NCBI GenBank assembly: GCA_963841205.1
Contig: CAWJCH010000014.1
Span: 186,001 to 250,000, forward strand
DNA: 64,000 nucleotides
Reading direction: 5' to 3'
Origin: CAWAWP01 sp963841205
Lineage (GTDB): Bacteria > Chloroflexota > Ktedonobacteria > Ktedonobacterales > JADMIN01
Both the position numbers and the translations under genes were made by a program. Shown here piece by piece: positions 52,685 through 61,164 of the stretch. The stretch's first letter is position 1, and the number at the start of each line of letters is the position of its first letter. Below the pieces are notes generated by a model. That model had not been told where the DNA came from and did not search any database. It was given only the letters and a program-made list of their open reading frames with translations.

Positions 52685-53817
52685 ACGGATTCTCGGTTCA
52701 ACCCCGCAGGTAGCCCCGCGAGTCCCCGAAGGGTCTGCCCGGCCCATTGAATGTTCCTGGCCGCATTCTCGTCGCGGTCCAGCACGAGGCCACAGGCCGG
52801 ACAGACGTGGGTGCGCACGCTCAGCGATTTGGGCACACGCTCCCCACAGCCCGAACAGTCCTGGCTGGTATACTGCGCGGGGACCGCCACAATTCGACGC
52901 CCGGCGCACGCTGCCTTGGCTTCGAGGATGGCACGGAATTGGGCCCAGCCCGCGTCCGAAATGGACTTGGCGAGGCTCCGATTCCGCACCATGTTGACGA
53001 CCCGCAAATCTTCGAGATAGATCGTATCGTGCTTGCGCAGCAACGCCAGAGCGGTTTTGTGATGGAAGTCGGCGCGTTGCCGCTTCACCGTTTGATGTTT
53101 CTTGCCCAATAGCCTGACCGCTTTACGCCTGCGGTTGCTGCCCCTCTCGCGACGGCTCACCCGGCGCTGCGACTTTGCCAGGTTCTTCTCGCCTCGCCGA
53201 GAGTGGCGCGGGTTCTTTATGGCGTCCCCCTCGGCGGTGATGAGAAAGACATTCAGCCCGACATCAATACCGGTCTCGCGTCCCGTAGGCGGAAGCGGCT
53301 GGGCTGGCACCTCGGCACAAGAAAAGATGGCGTACCAACCGTCCGCTTCCCGCGAGATGGTGACGGTTTTGGGCGTGCCCTCTGGCGGACGACTCCAACG
53401 CACTCCGATACGTCCGATTTTCGACAGGACCAGGAAGCCGTTGTCGAGCCGGGCGCCATTGCCGTACTCCTTGTAGGTAAAGGAGTGGTAGCGGTCGCGC
53501 CCGTGAAAGCGTGGGAAGCCCGGTGTCTGGCCTGCCCTGACACGGCGAAAGAACGCCTGATAGGTCTTGTCGAGCCGCGCCAGCACGTCTTGCAAGACGT
53601 GGCTGTGGATGGCGGCATACTCCGGCATATCGGCGCGGATGTCCTTCAACTCCGCTTCTTGCTGGTAGCGCGAGACGGAGACGCCACAACGACGGTAGGC
53701 CGTGATGCGCTGCTCCAACGCCGTGTTGTAGAGCATGCGGCAGCGCCACAAGACCTCCTCTAACTGGCGCTCCTGTTCAGGCGTCGGCTTGAGCTTGTAC
53801 TTGTAGGCTTTGCGCAC
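52675..53817 (-). CDS. tnpB: TnpB (IS200/IS605-family RNA-guided endonuclease)
   Basis: 380 residues. The RuvC residues are Asp185 (GIDVGLN), Glu269 (IYLEDLR) and Asp349 (LDRDENAARN). The zinc finger has Cys321, Cys324, Cys339 and Cys342. All are present, so the nuclease looks intact. TnpB proteins cleave DNA guided by an omega RNA from the 3' end of the element, here the region around 52670-52760. No tnpA is present, so it cannot move alone. The likely start is the GTG at 53817 (VRKAYKYKLKPTPEQ); a GTG at 53826 is possible. A small RHH-like gene precedes it. Confidence 0.9.
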   Translation of the reverse strand: MRKAYKYKLKPTPEQERQLEEVLWRCRMLYNTALEQRITAYRRCGVSVSRYQQEAELKDIRADMPEYAAIHSHVLQDVLARLDKTYQAFFRRVRAGQTPGFPRFHGRDRYHSFTYKEYGNGARLDNGFLVLSKIGRIGVRWSRPPEGTPKTVTISREADGWYAIFSCAEVPAQPLPPTGRETGIDVGLNVFLITAEGDAIKNPRHSRRGEKNLAKSQRRVSRRERGSNRRRKAVRLLGKKHQTVKRQRADFHHKTALALLRKHDTIYLEDLRVVNMVRNRSLAKSISDAGWAQFRAILEAKAACAGRRIVAVPAQYTSQDCSGCGERVPKSLSVRTHVCPACGLVLDRDENAARNIQWAGQTLRGLAGLPAGLNRESVGL

Positions 53818-53827
53818 GCTCTCCACG

Positions 53828-53989
53828 TCACCGCTGCTCCCGCTTCTGTACGCGCTGCAACTCATCTGCAATGATTCGGTCGAGCACCTGCACCATGCGC
53901 TCGTTTGTGAGAGCGGCAATCAACCGCAACGCTCGCAGCGTGCGCGTCCAGATGCGAATGGTGGTGTACGCAGGTGGCGTTGTGCTCAT
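53828..53989 (-). CDS. small ribbon-helix-helix-like protein upstream of tnpB
   Basis: 53 residues: MSTTPPAYTTIRIWTRTLRA, LRLIAALTNERMVQVLDRI and IIADELQRVQKREQR. The sequence pattern is a strand, then two helices, as in Arc/MetJ-type antitoxin DNA-binding proteins. It is 10 bases ahead of the tnpB start, same strand. The ATG is inside the palindrome ATGTTGT-attttt-like spacer-ACAACAT, which suits an autoregulator. A DNA-binding accessory gene ahead of tnpB would control how much nuclease is made. Confidence 0.6.
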   Translation of the reverse strand: MSTTPPAYTTIRIWTRTLRALRLIAALTNERMVQVLDRIIADELQRVQKREQR

Positions 53990-54007
53990 GTTGTTATTTT
54001 ACAACAT
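53988..54007. promoter_or_regulatory. 7-bp inverted repeat at the RHH start codon
   Basis: ATGTTGT at 53988-53994 and ACAACAT at 54001-54007, six bases apart and AT-rich. The start codon of the small gene is on its minus-strand side. A bound repressor here would block translation initiation or the promoter. Confidence 0.55.
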
Positions 54008-54024
54008 GATGGAAGGAGATACAA

Positions 54025-54091
54025 GGGCTGAAGCCGGGACCACCTCTCGACATGGGCTACAGCCGCACTGGCTTGCGACGGGCTAAAGCCC
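54025..54091. repeat. three imperfect GGGCTnnAGCC palindromes, outer end of the TnpB element
   Basis: GGGCTGAAGCC (54025-54035), GGGCTACAGCC (54054-54064) and GGGCTAAAGCCC (54080-54091), spaced 29 and 26 bases apart. The last matches the core at 52672-52683, so they probably mark the left end of the TnpB element. Confidence 0.6.
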
Positions 54092-54148
54092 ATTTCGGTC
54101 ACTTTCCATGTCTCGTTGCCCCCGCTCGTCCAGTGCGCCGTACGGCTC

Positions 54149-54989
54149 TCACCGTATCTCGACGCCGCGCTGGCCCTGCCGCAGGGACTGTTCCAGCCCG
54201 TAGCCCGGCACCCACTGCTCCATGAAGCCGCAGGTGCGGAAGCCTAGCTCTTCATACAGGTGGCGTGCCTCGTGCGTGGCGGTGAGCGCCGCCTTCGTGC
54301 AGCCCGCGGCGGCGGCATCGCGGAGCGCGGCGATGACGAGGTTGCCGGCGATGCCCCGGCGTCGCGCCTGCGGCAGCGTGGCGACGTTGAAGACCAGCAC
54401 CACGTCGCCGGCGTAGGTCGTCGTCAGCGTGGCGACGCCGCGCCCGTCGATCCGCGCGAGGTAGGCGTTGAAGCGCGGATTGCTCACCGTCCAGCGGCGG
54501 GTGGCGTGCCAGGGCAGCAGGAAGACGTCGCAGGCGACCTTGAGGACGTCATGCGTTTCCTCGGGGGTCGTGGCGCGCAGCAGCTCGACGTCCGGGTGCG
54601 CGGGGGGATAGGCGGGGCGCCAGCCGTCAGAGATCCAGCGCCATCGAGGTCGAGCCACCCCAGGTGCGCATGCCAAGGGCACGCAGGCGCTCGCGCAAGC
54701 CGCGCGGTTCCGCGTCGCGCGTGAGCCACCACTGGAAGGGGAGCGCATTGCGTCGGTACGGCGCGATCACGTGCTCGACCTGTTCCATGGTGACGGGACC
54801 TGGCGCGTCGTAGCGCATGACGAGGTTGAGCAGCATGTCGGGTGCGCCGGGCGTGTAGATGCGCAGAAAGTCGGGGAGATCGTCCGCCACCGTGCGCGGC
54901 TCGTCCGTTGCGCCGGCCAGCGAGGCCCATGCGGCGGCCCAGGCCTCCTCGACGGCACGCGCGTCGCGCGCCAGGCGCTCCAAGGTCAT
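54149..54989 (-). CDS. GNAT N-acetyltransferase, frameshifted near 54630
   Basis: The ATG at 54989 (MTLERLARDARAVEEAWAAA), with CAGGAG eight bases upstream, reads a domain ending GGSTSMALDL at a stop near 54627. The frame before it continues as DGWRPAYPPAHPDVELLRA through VLVFNVATLPQARRRGIAGN, which is the acetyl-CoA-binding motif, and ends GVEIR at 54149. Together they make a normal two-part GNAT of about 280 residues. The break is one small indel, either a mutation or an error. Confidence 0.7.
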
Positions 54990-55155
54990 CGCCGCTCTCC
55001 TGTCAGGTAACTCGGGCGGCAAAGGCCCGCCAGCGGACGCTGGCATTGTAGCATGCGGCATGCGGAAGGCGGCAAGCGCCGTGCGATTCGCTGCCTCCTA
55101 CGCTTCCGGCGGAGCTCCTTGCATACGGCGTATGATGCGTACCAGGAGGACGCGA

Positions 55156-56181
55156 ATGGTACGAGGTGAGCGAGAAGGCGCCCTGCTGCGCGGCGCCCGC
55201 ACTGGAGATCAGCAATCATTTCGCGAGCTGATCGAGCCGTCTCGTCGCGAGATCCTGCTCTACAGCTATCGCCTGCTCGGCTCGCTGCACGACGCGGAGG
55301 ATCTGACACAGGAGGCGTTGCTGCGCGCGTGGGCCAAGCTCGATTCATTCGAGGGGCGCTCCAGCTTTCGCGCGTGGCTCTATAGCATCGCCACGCATCT
55401 TGCCTTCGACGCGATCGACAGGCGGCAGCGCCGTCCCGTGACGCAATCCGTCGCGTCGCACGCGGATACGGGCTATGGCCCGTCAGGCATGGGATCGGAC
55501 CCGTCCTGGCTGGAGCCGCTGCCCGATGGGCTGCTCGTCGATGAGGCGGGCGAACCGGAGACGCGCTACCTGCGACGCGAGAGCGTGACGCTGGCCTTCC
55601 TGGTCGCGTTGCAGGCGCTCCCCGCGCGGCAGCGTGCCGTGCTGCTGCTGCGCGACGTGCTGGAGTGGCATGCGCGTGAGGTCGCCGACCTGCTGGAGCT
55701 GTCGCCCACTGCGGTGGAGAGCGCGCTGCATCGGGCGCGGGCGACGTTGTTGAGTCGGCGGCAGTCGCTCGCGCCGGCCACGATGTCGCCGTTTTCGAGT
55801 GATGCGGCGACGCAAGCCGTGCTGTCACGCTATATCCACGCCTGGGAAGAGGCCGATATGGACGGGCTGGTGGCGCTCCTGCGCGAGGATGCCATGTTGG
55901 CCATGCCGCCGCTTCCCGACCGCTACGTCGGGCGTTCGGCCATCGCGGCGTTCTTCGCGCCGTTGCTGCGAGGGAGTGCTTGGCGGCTGCTTCCGACGCG
56001 GGCGAACGCGCAGCCGGCGTATGTGAGCTATCGGCGTGAGGCGAGCGGAGTGTATGCCGCGATGGGAATCTCGGTGCTGACGGTGGAGGGTGGGCGCGTC
56101 GCAGGGATCACCAGCTTCCTTGATCCGAAGCTGGCGGAGAGCTTCGGGTTGCCGGCGAAGCTCTCCGAGGCCGTGGAGTGA
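55156..56181 (+). CDS. ECF-type RNA polymerase sigma factor with SnoaL-like C-terminal domain
   Basis: 341 residues. Region 2 is FRELIEPSRREILLYSYRLL and SLHDAEDLTQEALLRAWAKL; region 4 is ALPARQRAVLLLRDVLEWHA, then EVADLLELSPTAVESALHRA. The last 120 residues are a SnoaL/NTF2-like domain (YIHAWEEADMDGLVALLRED, GGRVAGITSFLD), which in this subfamily (SigG-like, TIGR02960-type) tunes sigma activity in place of an anti-sigma factor. AGGAGG lies six bases before the ATG at 55156, which overrides upstream ATGs. It is divergent from the GNAT gene, about 170 bases apart. Confidence 0.88.
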   Translation: MVRGEREGALLRGARTGDQQSFRELIEPSRREILLYSYRLLGSLHDAEDLTQEALLRAWAKLDSFEGRSSFRAWLYSIATHLAFDAIDRRQRRPVTQSVASHADTGYGPSGMGSDPSWLEPLPDGLLVDEAGEPETRYLRRESVTLAFLVALQALPARQRAVLLLRDVLEWHAREVADLLELSPTAVESALHRARATLLSRRQSLAPATMSPFSSDAATQAVLSRYIHAWEEADMDGLVALLREDAMLAMPPLPDRYVGRSAIAAFFAPLLRGSAWRLLPTRANAQPAYVSYRREASGVYAAMGISVLTVEGGRVAGITSFLDPKLAESFGLPAKLSEAVE

Positions 56182-56247
56182 GGGAGACGCCACGCGGGAA
56201 GCGCCGGCGCTCCGGTCCCTCCCGCGTGGTCGAAGAGGATTGGTGGG

Positions 56248-56919
56248 CTACCATTCGATCCAGTTGCCGGTGGGGCGCTGCAAGATCCACGTCGCGGCCT
56301 CTCCGGTGAAGACGCCATCGAATCCCTGCATGAAGCTCGCGTCCTCGTAGAGGGTGTTGAAGCCGTCGGCATGCGACCACATGTCGACGCCGATGATCTC
56401 CGACGCCTCTGGGGAGCCGGGGGCGGCCAGGCGGACGAAGGTCTCGTGACTCACCAGCCCGAGTTTGCGCGCCTGGTTCACGCGGGAGGACCAGACGCCG
56501 TTCATCGCGGACTGGGCCTTTTCCATCGAGGTGACGGTGCCGCGGATGATGCCGACAACGCGTTCGGCACGCCCGATCGGCTCGGAGATGTGATAGGAGA
56601 GGAAGCCGCTCTCCGGCCGCCAGACCACCGGCTCGTACTCGGTGAAGAGCATCGATGCGCCCGCTTGCACCTGCGGATCGGCGAAGAACTGTTGCAGGCC
56701 CTCGGCGCTGGTCCATTGGTCGAGGAACATGAGGTTGCCGGTCCACTGGCCCATCGGGGCGAAGACGAGGTGACTGAGGTCACCCAGCGCCTTGGCGGCG
56801 GCGACGCCGTCGGGCTGGCCGGCGGTGGCGTTGTGCGTCGTGCGCGCCTCTTCGAGCGACTTCGTGCCGACCTTGCCGAAATTGGTGAACAAGATGAGGT
56901 GCGGCTGGTTCTCTGCCAT
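56248..56919 (-). CDS. dimeric alpha/beta-barrel (ABM-like) protein
   Basis: 223 residues. It starts MAENQPHLILFTNFGKVGTK; GGAGG lies ten bases before the ATG at 56919, and a longer frame reaches back to 57156 without a site. Two ferredoxin-like halves seem present: LVFAPMGQWTGNLMFLDQWT with FADPQVQAGASMLFTEYEPV, then MWSHADGFNTLYEDASFMQG. Antibiotic-biosynthesis-monooxygenase-type and related barrels show this pattern; no active site could be identified. It faces the sigma gene convergently, 66 bases away, and could be its target. Confidence 0.6.
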   Translation of the reverse strand: MAENQPHLILFTNFGKVGTKSLEEARTTHNATAGQPDGVAAAKALGDLSHLVFAPMGQWTGNLMFLDQWTSAEGLQQFFADPQVQAGASMLFTEYEPVVWRPESGFLSYHISEPIGRAERVVGIIRGTVTSMEKAQSAMNGVWSSRVNQARKLGLVSHETFVRLAAPGSPEASEIIGVDMWSHADGFNTLYEDASFMQGFDGVFTGEAATWILQRPTGNWIEW

Positions 56920-57266
56920 GGCTGACGATCCTCCATCGCTGACGGCTTCCCCAGTGTGAGGATGCCATTCGATGGGACGGCAGGCGTGGGCGAAAGTAGT
57001 CGGTGGCGAGCGAGAGGTGGAGAAATTGGTGCCGCGTGGCCTATCGAAGACGAACGCGCAGGGGTGCCGGGGACTCAGCGGCCTTTGGAACGACCAGTGT
57101 CGGCATCGTGGCATTGCACTGTCGGAGCTTATGAACGCCGCGCGCGTATCCAACACGCCCTGATTGCTGAACGTGCCGACTCCTGGATCAACCGGGATGC
57201 ACTTCCACTCTGAGTCAACCTGGCCGAGGCACTTTCAGGGCTGTTTGGAGTGCGGGAGCATGCTCT

Positions 57267-58646
57267 CTACTCGTCTGCGGGCAGCGTGAACCACACGGCA
57301 GTGCCAGATGAATCGGCGCCGATGTTCAGGTAGGACCGTACGCCGCCCGATAGTGGGGACTCTGCTCCGATGGCTCCGCCGTGCGCCTCGATGATGCGGC
57401 GAGCGATTGCCAGTCCCAGACCGCTCCGTTCTGGAGCGACGCGCGCCTGCGATCGCGTGCGCGACAATTCGCCGCGATAGGTTGGCTCGAATACATGGGC
57501 GAGATCCGCGGGGGCAATGCCCTCCCCGGTGTCCGTCACCGACACGCGAAGGTGTCGCCGTCCCGCGGTCCCCGCGACCTCCGCGCGAACGACCACGGCG
57601 CCCCCCGCGGGGGTGTGACGCAGACTGTTGTGGAGCAGATTGAGGAGTACGCGGTGAATCTGTCGCGCGTCGACGGCGACCGCAGGGAGCGGTCGGACAA
57701 TACAGCCTGAGATCGTCAACCCTGCTTGCTCCGCCTGCTCGCGGACCGCCTCCACGGCATCGGAGAGCACGTCTTCGAGCGCGACGCGATCGAGCACTAG
57801 CGGATACGCCCCCGACTCGAGCTTCGAGAGCTCAAAGAGGTCGTCCAAGAGCGCGCTGAGGTATTGCACCTCGCCGCGGATGCTATGCTGATAGCGCCGC
57901 ACCGTCTCCGCGTCGGCCACCACGCCGTCGTCGATGGCTTCTACCATCGCGCGTACCGAAGCGAGAGGCGTGCGTAGATCGTGCGAGAGCGCGGCCACGA
58001 CCTGCCGGCGCTCGGCCTCGGCGAGCTTCTGCCGCTCGAACGACGACTGCACGTTCGCCGCCATCTGGTTGAAGCACTTCGCGAGCTGCACGAGCTCGGC
58101 GGTGCCGCCAGGAGCCTCGACGGGAAGACGGTACGCGTATTCGCCCGCCGCGATGCGCCGCGCGCCCGTTTCGATCTGGCGCACCGTGCTCGCAACCCGT
58201 CCCCCGACGGTCGCGGCGAGCAGGAGGGCCAACACGGCGCCGAAGGCGAGGAATGCCACTTGGAGCTGACCATCCTCCGGCGAGATGAACATCATCCGCG
58301 AGATCAGCGTGACGTTGAAGGCGATGATGAGGGCGGTCAACAGCGGCGGGATGGCCATCTTCAGCCGGATGCCGCCGAACTGCACCGCGTCTACGAGCCA
58401 GATAGCACCCTCGCCAAGCACGAGCGACACGACCGCGCCGATCAGGAGAAAGAGCGCAAGATCGCGGAGATCCCCTTCATTGGGGTGGAGAATCGTCGCG
58501 AGAATCGCCAAGGTCGCCACGCTGGCAATGATGGCGGTCGCCATCCAACGTAGCCCGGTGCGCAGCCAGATTCCAGCGGGAGCCATGGGGATGGGGCCGT
58601 TGACTCGGAGCCTGCGCGGCGGTGAGCTCGATACGCGTGTCTCCAT
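57267..58646 (-). CDS. sensor histidine kinase
   Basis: 459 residues. Four hydrophobic segments lie in the first 150 residues, a HAMP domain follows (VASTVRQIETGARRIAAGEY), then the H box LSHDLRTPLASV with His222. The N box is LNLLHNSLRHTP, and the G boxes are DTGEGIAPADL and RSGLGLAIARRI. It has little periplasmic sequence, so it may sense the membrane itself. The response regulator gene lies just upstream on the same strand, so the two form a pair. Confidence 0.92.
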   Translation of the reverse strand: METRVSSSPPRRLRVNGPIPMAPAGIWLRTGLRWMATAIIASVATLAILATILHPNEGDLRDLALFLLIGAVVSLVLGEGAIWLVDAVQFGGIRLKMAIPPLLTALIIAFNVTLISRMMFISPEDGQLQVAFLAFGAVLALLLAATVGGRVASTVRQIETGARRIAAGEYAYRLPVEAPGGTAELVQLAKCFNQMAANVQSSFERQKLAEAERRQVVAALSHDLRTPLASVRAMVEAIDDGVVADAETVRRYQHSIRGEVQYLSALLDDLFELSKLESGAYPLVLDRVALEDVLSDAVEAVREQAEQAGLTISGCIVRPLPAVAVDARQIHRVLLNLLHNSLRHTPAGGAVVVRAEVAGTAGRRHLRVSVTDTGEGIAPADLAHVFEPTYRGELSRTRSQARVAPERSGLGLAIARRIIEAHGGAIGAESPLSGGVRSYLNIGADSSGTAVWFTLPADE

Positions 58647-58676
58647 GATGCGCCTCGTGCCTCGGTAGTCGTGTTC

Positions 58677-59417
58677 CTACGGCTCGAACTTGTAGCCGAC
58701 GCCCCACACGGTCTTGATGTGTTGCGGTCGAGCGGGGTCGATCTCCAGCTTCTCACGCAGGCGTCGAATATGAACGGTCACGGTACTTGCGTCGCCGTAG
58801 TAGCCGATGTCCCAGACGTGATCGAGGAGCTGCTGCCGGGTGAACACCTGGCGTGGATGCGACGCGAAGAACTGGAGCAGATCGAACTCCTTCGCCGTGA
58901 GGTCGAGCGGCACGCCCTCGCGTTCGGCGGTGCGAAGCCGCAGGCGCATGACCAGCGGTCCGCTGTAGACGGCGTCGTCGAGCACCATCGCGGGCACGCC
59001 CGTCGCGTCGAGTCGACGCAGGATGGCCTGCACGCGCATCACCACCTCACGCGGGCTGAAGGGCTTTGTCACGTAGTCATCGGCCCCCGCGCGAAATCCC
59101 TCGATCTTCTCGGGCTCATCGCCGCGCGCCGTGAGCATGAGGATCGGGGTAGCGCTCAATTGGCGAACCCGGCGGCACACTTCGATGCCGTCAATGCCCG
59201 GCAGCATCAGATCGAGCACGATGAGATCCGGCGGCGACGTCGCGATCTTGCCCAGCGCCTCGTGTCCGCCCGCCGCGTCGGCGACAGTGTAGCCATCCGC
59301 CTCCAGATATTGGCGCAGCACGTCCCGGATATTCGGCTCATCATCGACGACCAGGATGCGTCGTCGGTGCGGCATCTCGGCGTCCACGGCGCCCCGTTGA
59401 ACGTCTCGAATCTCCAT
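58677..59417 (-). CDS. OmpR/PhoB-family response regulator
   Basis: 246 residues from the ATG at 59417 (MEIRDVQRG), which has GAGAGAG upstream; ATGs at 59438 and 59375 are alternatives. The receiver has the acidic pair in ILVVDDEPNIRDVL, the phospho-Asp69 in LIVLDLMLPG, and Lys in DDYVTKPFSPRE. The C-terminal winged helix is PLDLTAKEFDLLQFFASHPR, with VWDIGYYGDASTVTVHIRRLR near the end. Its partner histidine kinase begins 30 bases after its stop. It is divergent from the glycosyltransferase cluster 200 bases away, which could be its target. Confidence 0.94.
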   Translation of the reverse strand: MEIRDVQRGAVDAEMPHRRRILVVDDEPNIRDVLRQYLEADGYTVADAAGGHEALGKIATSPPDLIVLDLMLPGIDGIEVCRRVRQLSATPILMLTARGDEPEKIEGFRAGADDYVTKPFSPREVVMRVQAILRRLDATGVPAMVLDDAVYSGPLVMRLRLRTAEREGVPLDLTAKEFDLLQFFASHPRQVFTRQQLLDHVWDIGYYGDASTVTVHIRRLREKLEIDPARPQHIKTVWGVGYKFEP

Positions 59418-59652
59418 TGCATCTCTCTCGACAAGCACTCAGTACAGGCTGTCAGTCGCGATACCTTCAATGTATTAAATCCTACTTCACGATTGTTACG
59501 CTCGTCTTACGCCGACAGCTTTTCCCTTCACTTCGACGCGTAGAGGAGGCAACCCGCGTAATATCCCCGTAACATTCGTCACGTGGGCGTTAGAAGTGCG
59601 CGCGACACTTCACGAAGGGCAGGTGATCGACCGAACAAGCGGGAGCGGGCGA

Positions 59653-61164
59653 ATGAAGGCACCGGAGCGTCCACGAGCGAAGAGCAGTGTAGCGATTGTT
59701 CTGCCAGCGCTCAACGAGGAGGGGGCTATCGGCCCTCTCGTTCGCGCGCTCCGCGCACACCCAGCGTTCGTGGCCCTGCCCGTCAAAGGGATCTATGTCG
59801 TCGACAACGGGAGCACTGACGGCACCGCCAAGGCTGCGCGCGACGCCGGCGCCGACGTGGTGAGCGAGCCGCGGCGCGGCTACGGGTGGGCGTGTCTTGC
59901 GGGTATGCGACGAGTTGAGGGAGCGGACGTCATCCTCTTTCTGGATGGCGACGGCAGCGATGACCTGGACGGCGCGGCGCAGGTGGCACGTGTGGTCCTG
60001 CGCGAAGACGCGGATCTCGCCGTCGGCGCGCGCACGCGCGGGAATGTCGACCCTGGCGCACTCACGCCGCAACAGCGCGCGGGGAACTTCGCCGCCTCGC
60101 ACGTCCTATGGCTGGTGTACGGCCTCGACGTGAGCGATCTTGGTCCCACGCGCGCAATTCGTCGCGACGCGCTTCTGCGGTTGGATATGCGCGAGATGGG
60201 GTATGGCTGGTCCACGGAGATGCTGGCGAAGGCCGCGCGCGCCGGGTTGCGAGTGCGCGAGATTCCCGTGGATTACCACCGGCGCAGCGCGGGTCGGTCG
60301 AAGGTGGGCGGAACGCTGCGTGGTTCCGTCAAGGCGTCGGTCCACATCGTTCGGACGCTCGCGCGGTATCGCTCTTGGGCGCCCGCCGACGCGCCCCAGC
60401 GGTTACGCCGCGCGCTCTTCATCATGGCGCGGCTGCCCGAGCCGGGATCGACGAAGACGCGGTTGGGGCGAGCGATCGGCCACGACAACGCCGCCAGGCT
60501 CTATAGCGCGTTCCTGTATGACCTGGGCGAACGCCTGGTGGCGCTCTCTCGGCGCGAGGGCTTCGACCTCTACTGGTACTGCGCCTTGCCGTCCGGAAGC
60601 ACGCTCGACGAATTCGCCACGTTCGTGCCTCCCGGCGCGCGATTGCTGGCCCAGCGCGAAGGTTCGTTCGGGCAGCGGCTGCAGATGGGATTCGCCGCGC
60701 TCGCGGTTCGCGGCTATGGCAACATCGTCGTGCTCGGCTCCGACTCGCCGCACGTGCCCGCGCTCAGAGTAACGCAGGCATTTCGCGCGCTTGAGACGCA
60801 CGATGTGGTCATCGGTCCCGCTCGCGACGGGGGCTATTACCTGCTCGGCCAGCGCGTGCCGCTCTTCGACTGCTTCAGCGATATCGAGATGAGCACCCCG
60901 CGTGTCTTGGACGAAACCGTGGCATCGGTTCGCGCCGCCGGAAAGCGCCTCGCGCTGGTGTCGCGGACCTTCGATGTCGATGAGTTTGCGGACCTCGCGA
61001 TGCTCCGCGCCGCACTCTCCGCCGCGCCGAACTGGCAGGCCGACGTATGCCCGGCAACGGCGGAGGTCCTTGCCGAGATGCAGGTCTCGCGAGCGCCGGA
61101 GGCTACGTCAGGGGATTCTTCTGCCACCGTCACGGCGGCCCGAGGAGACACCGATGTCGCTTGA
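59653..61164 (+). CDS. glycosyltransferase family 2 fused to DUF2064 (TIGR04282-type) domain
   Basis: 503 residues. The first half is a GT2 fold: SSVAIVLPALNEEGAIGPLV, YVVDNGSTDGTAKAARDAGA, and FLDGDGSDDLDG, which holds the DxD; DLGPTRAIRRDALLRLDM follows. The second half (from FIMARLPEPGSTKTRLGRAI) is DUF2064: SFGQRLQMGFAAL, VLGSDSPHVPAL and VIGPARDGGYYLLGQRVPL. The two domains usually lie in separate adjacent genes, so this is a fusion. GGGAGCGGG precedes the ATG at 59653. It overlaps the next gene by 11 bases. Confidence 0.88.
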   Translation: MKAPERPRAKSSVAIVLPALNEEGAIGPLVRALRAHPAFVALPVKGIYVVDNGSTDGTAKAARDAGADVVSEPRRGYGWACLAGMRRVEGADVILFLDGDGSDDLDGAAQVARVVLREDADLAVGARTRGNVDPGALTPQQRAGNFAASHVLWLVYGLDVSDLGPTRAIRRDALLRLDMREMGYGWSTEMLAKAARAGLRVREIPVDYHRRSAGRSKVGGTLRGSVKASVHIVRTLARYRSWAPADAPQRLRRALFIMARLPEPGSTKTRLGRAIGHDNAARLYSAFLYDLGERLVALSRREGFDLYWYCALPSGSTLDEFATFVPPGARLLAQREGSFGQRLQMGFAALAVRGYGNIVVLGSDSPHVPALRVTQAFRALETHDVVIGPARDGGYYLLGQRVPLFDCFSDIEMSTPRVLDETVASVRAAGKRLALVSRTFDVDEFADLAMLRAALSAAPNWQADVCPATAEVLAEMQVSRAPEATSGDSSATVTAARGDTDVA

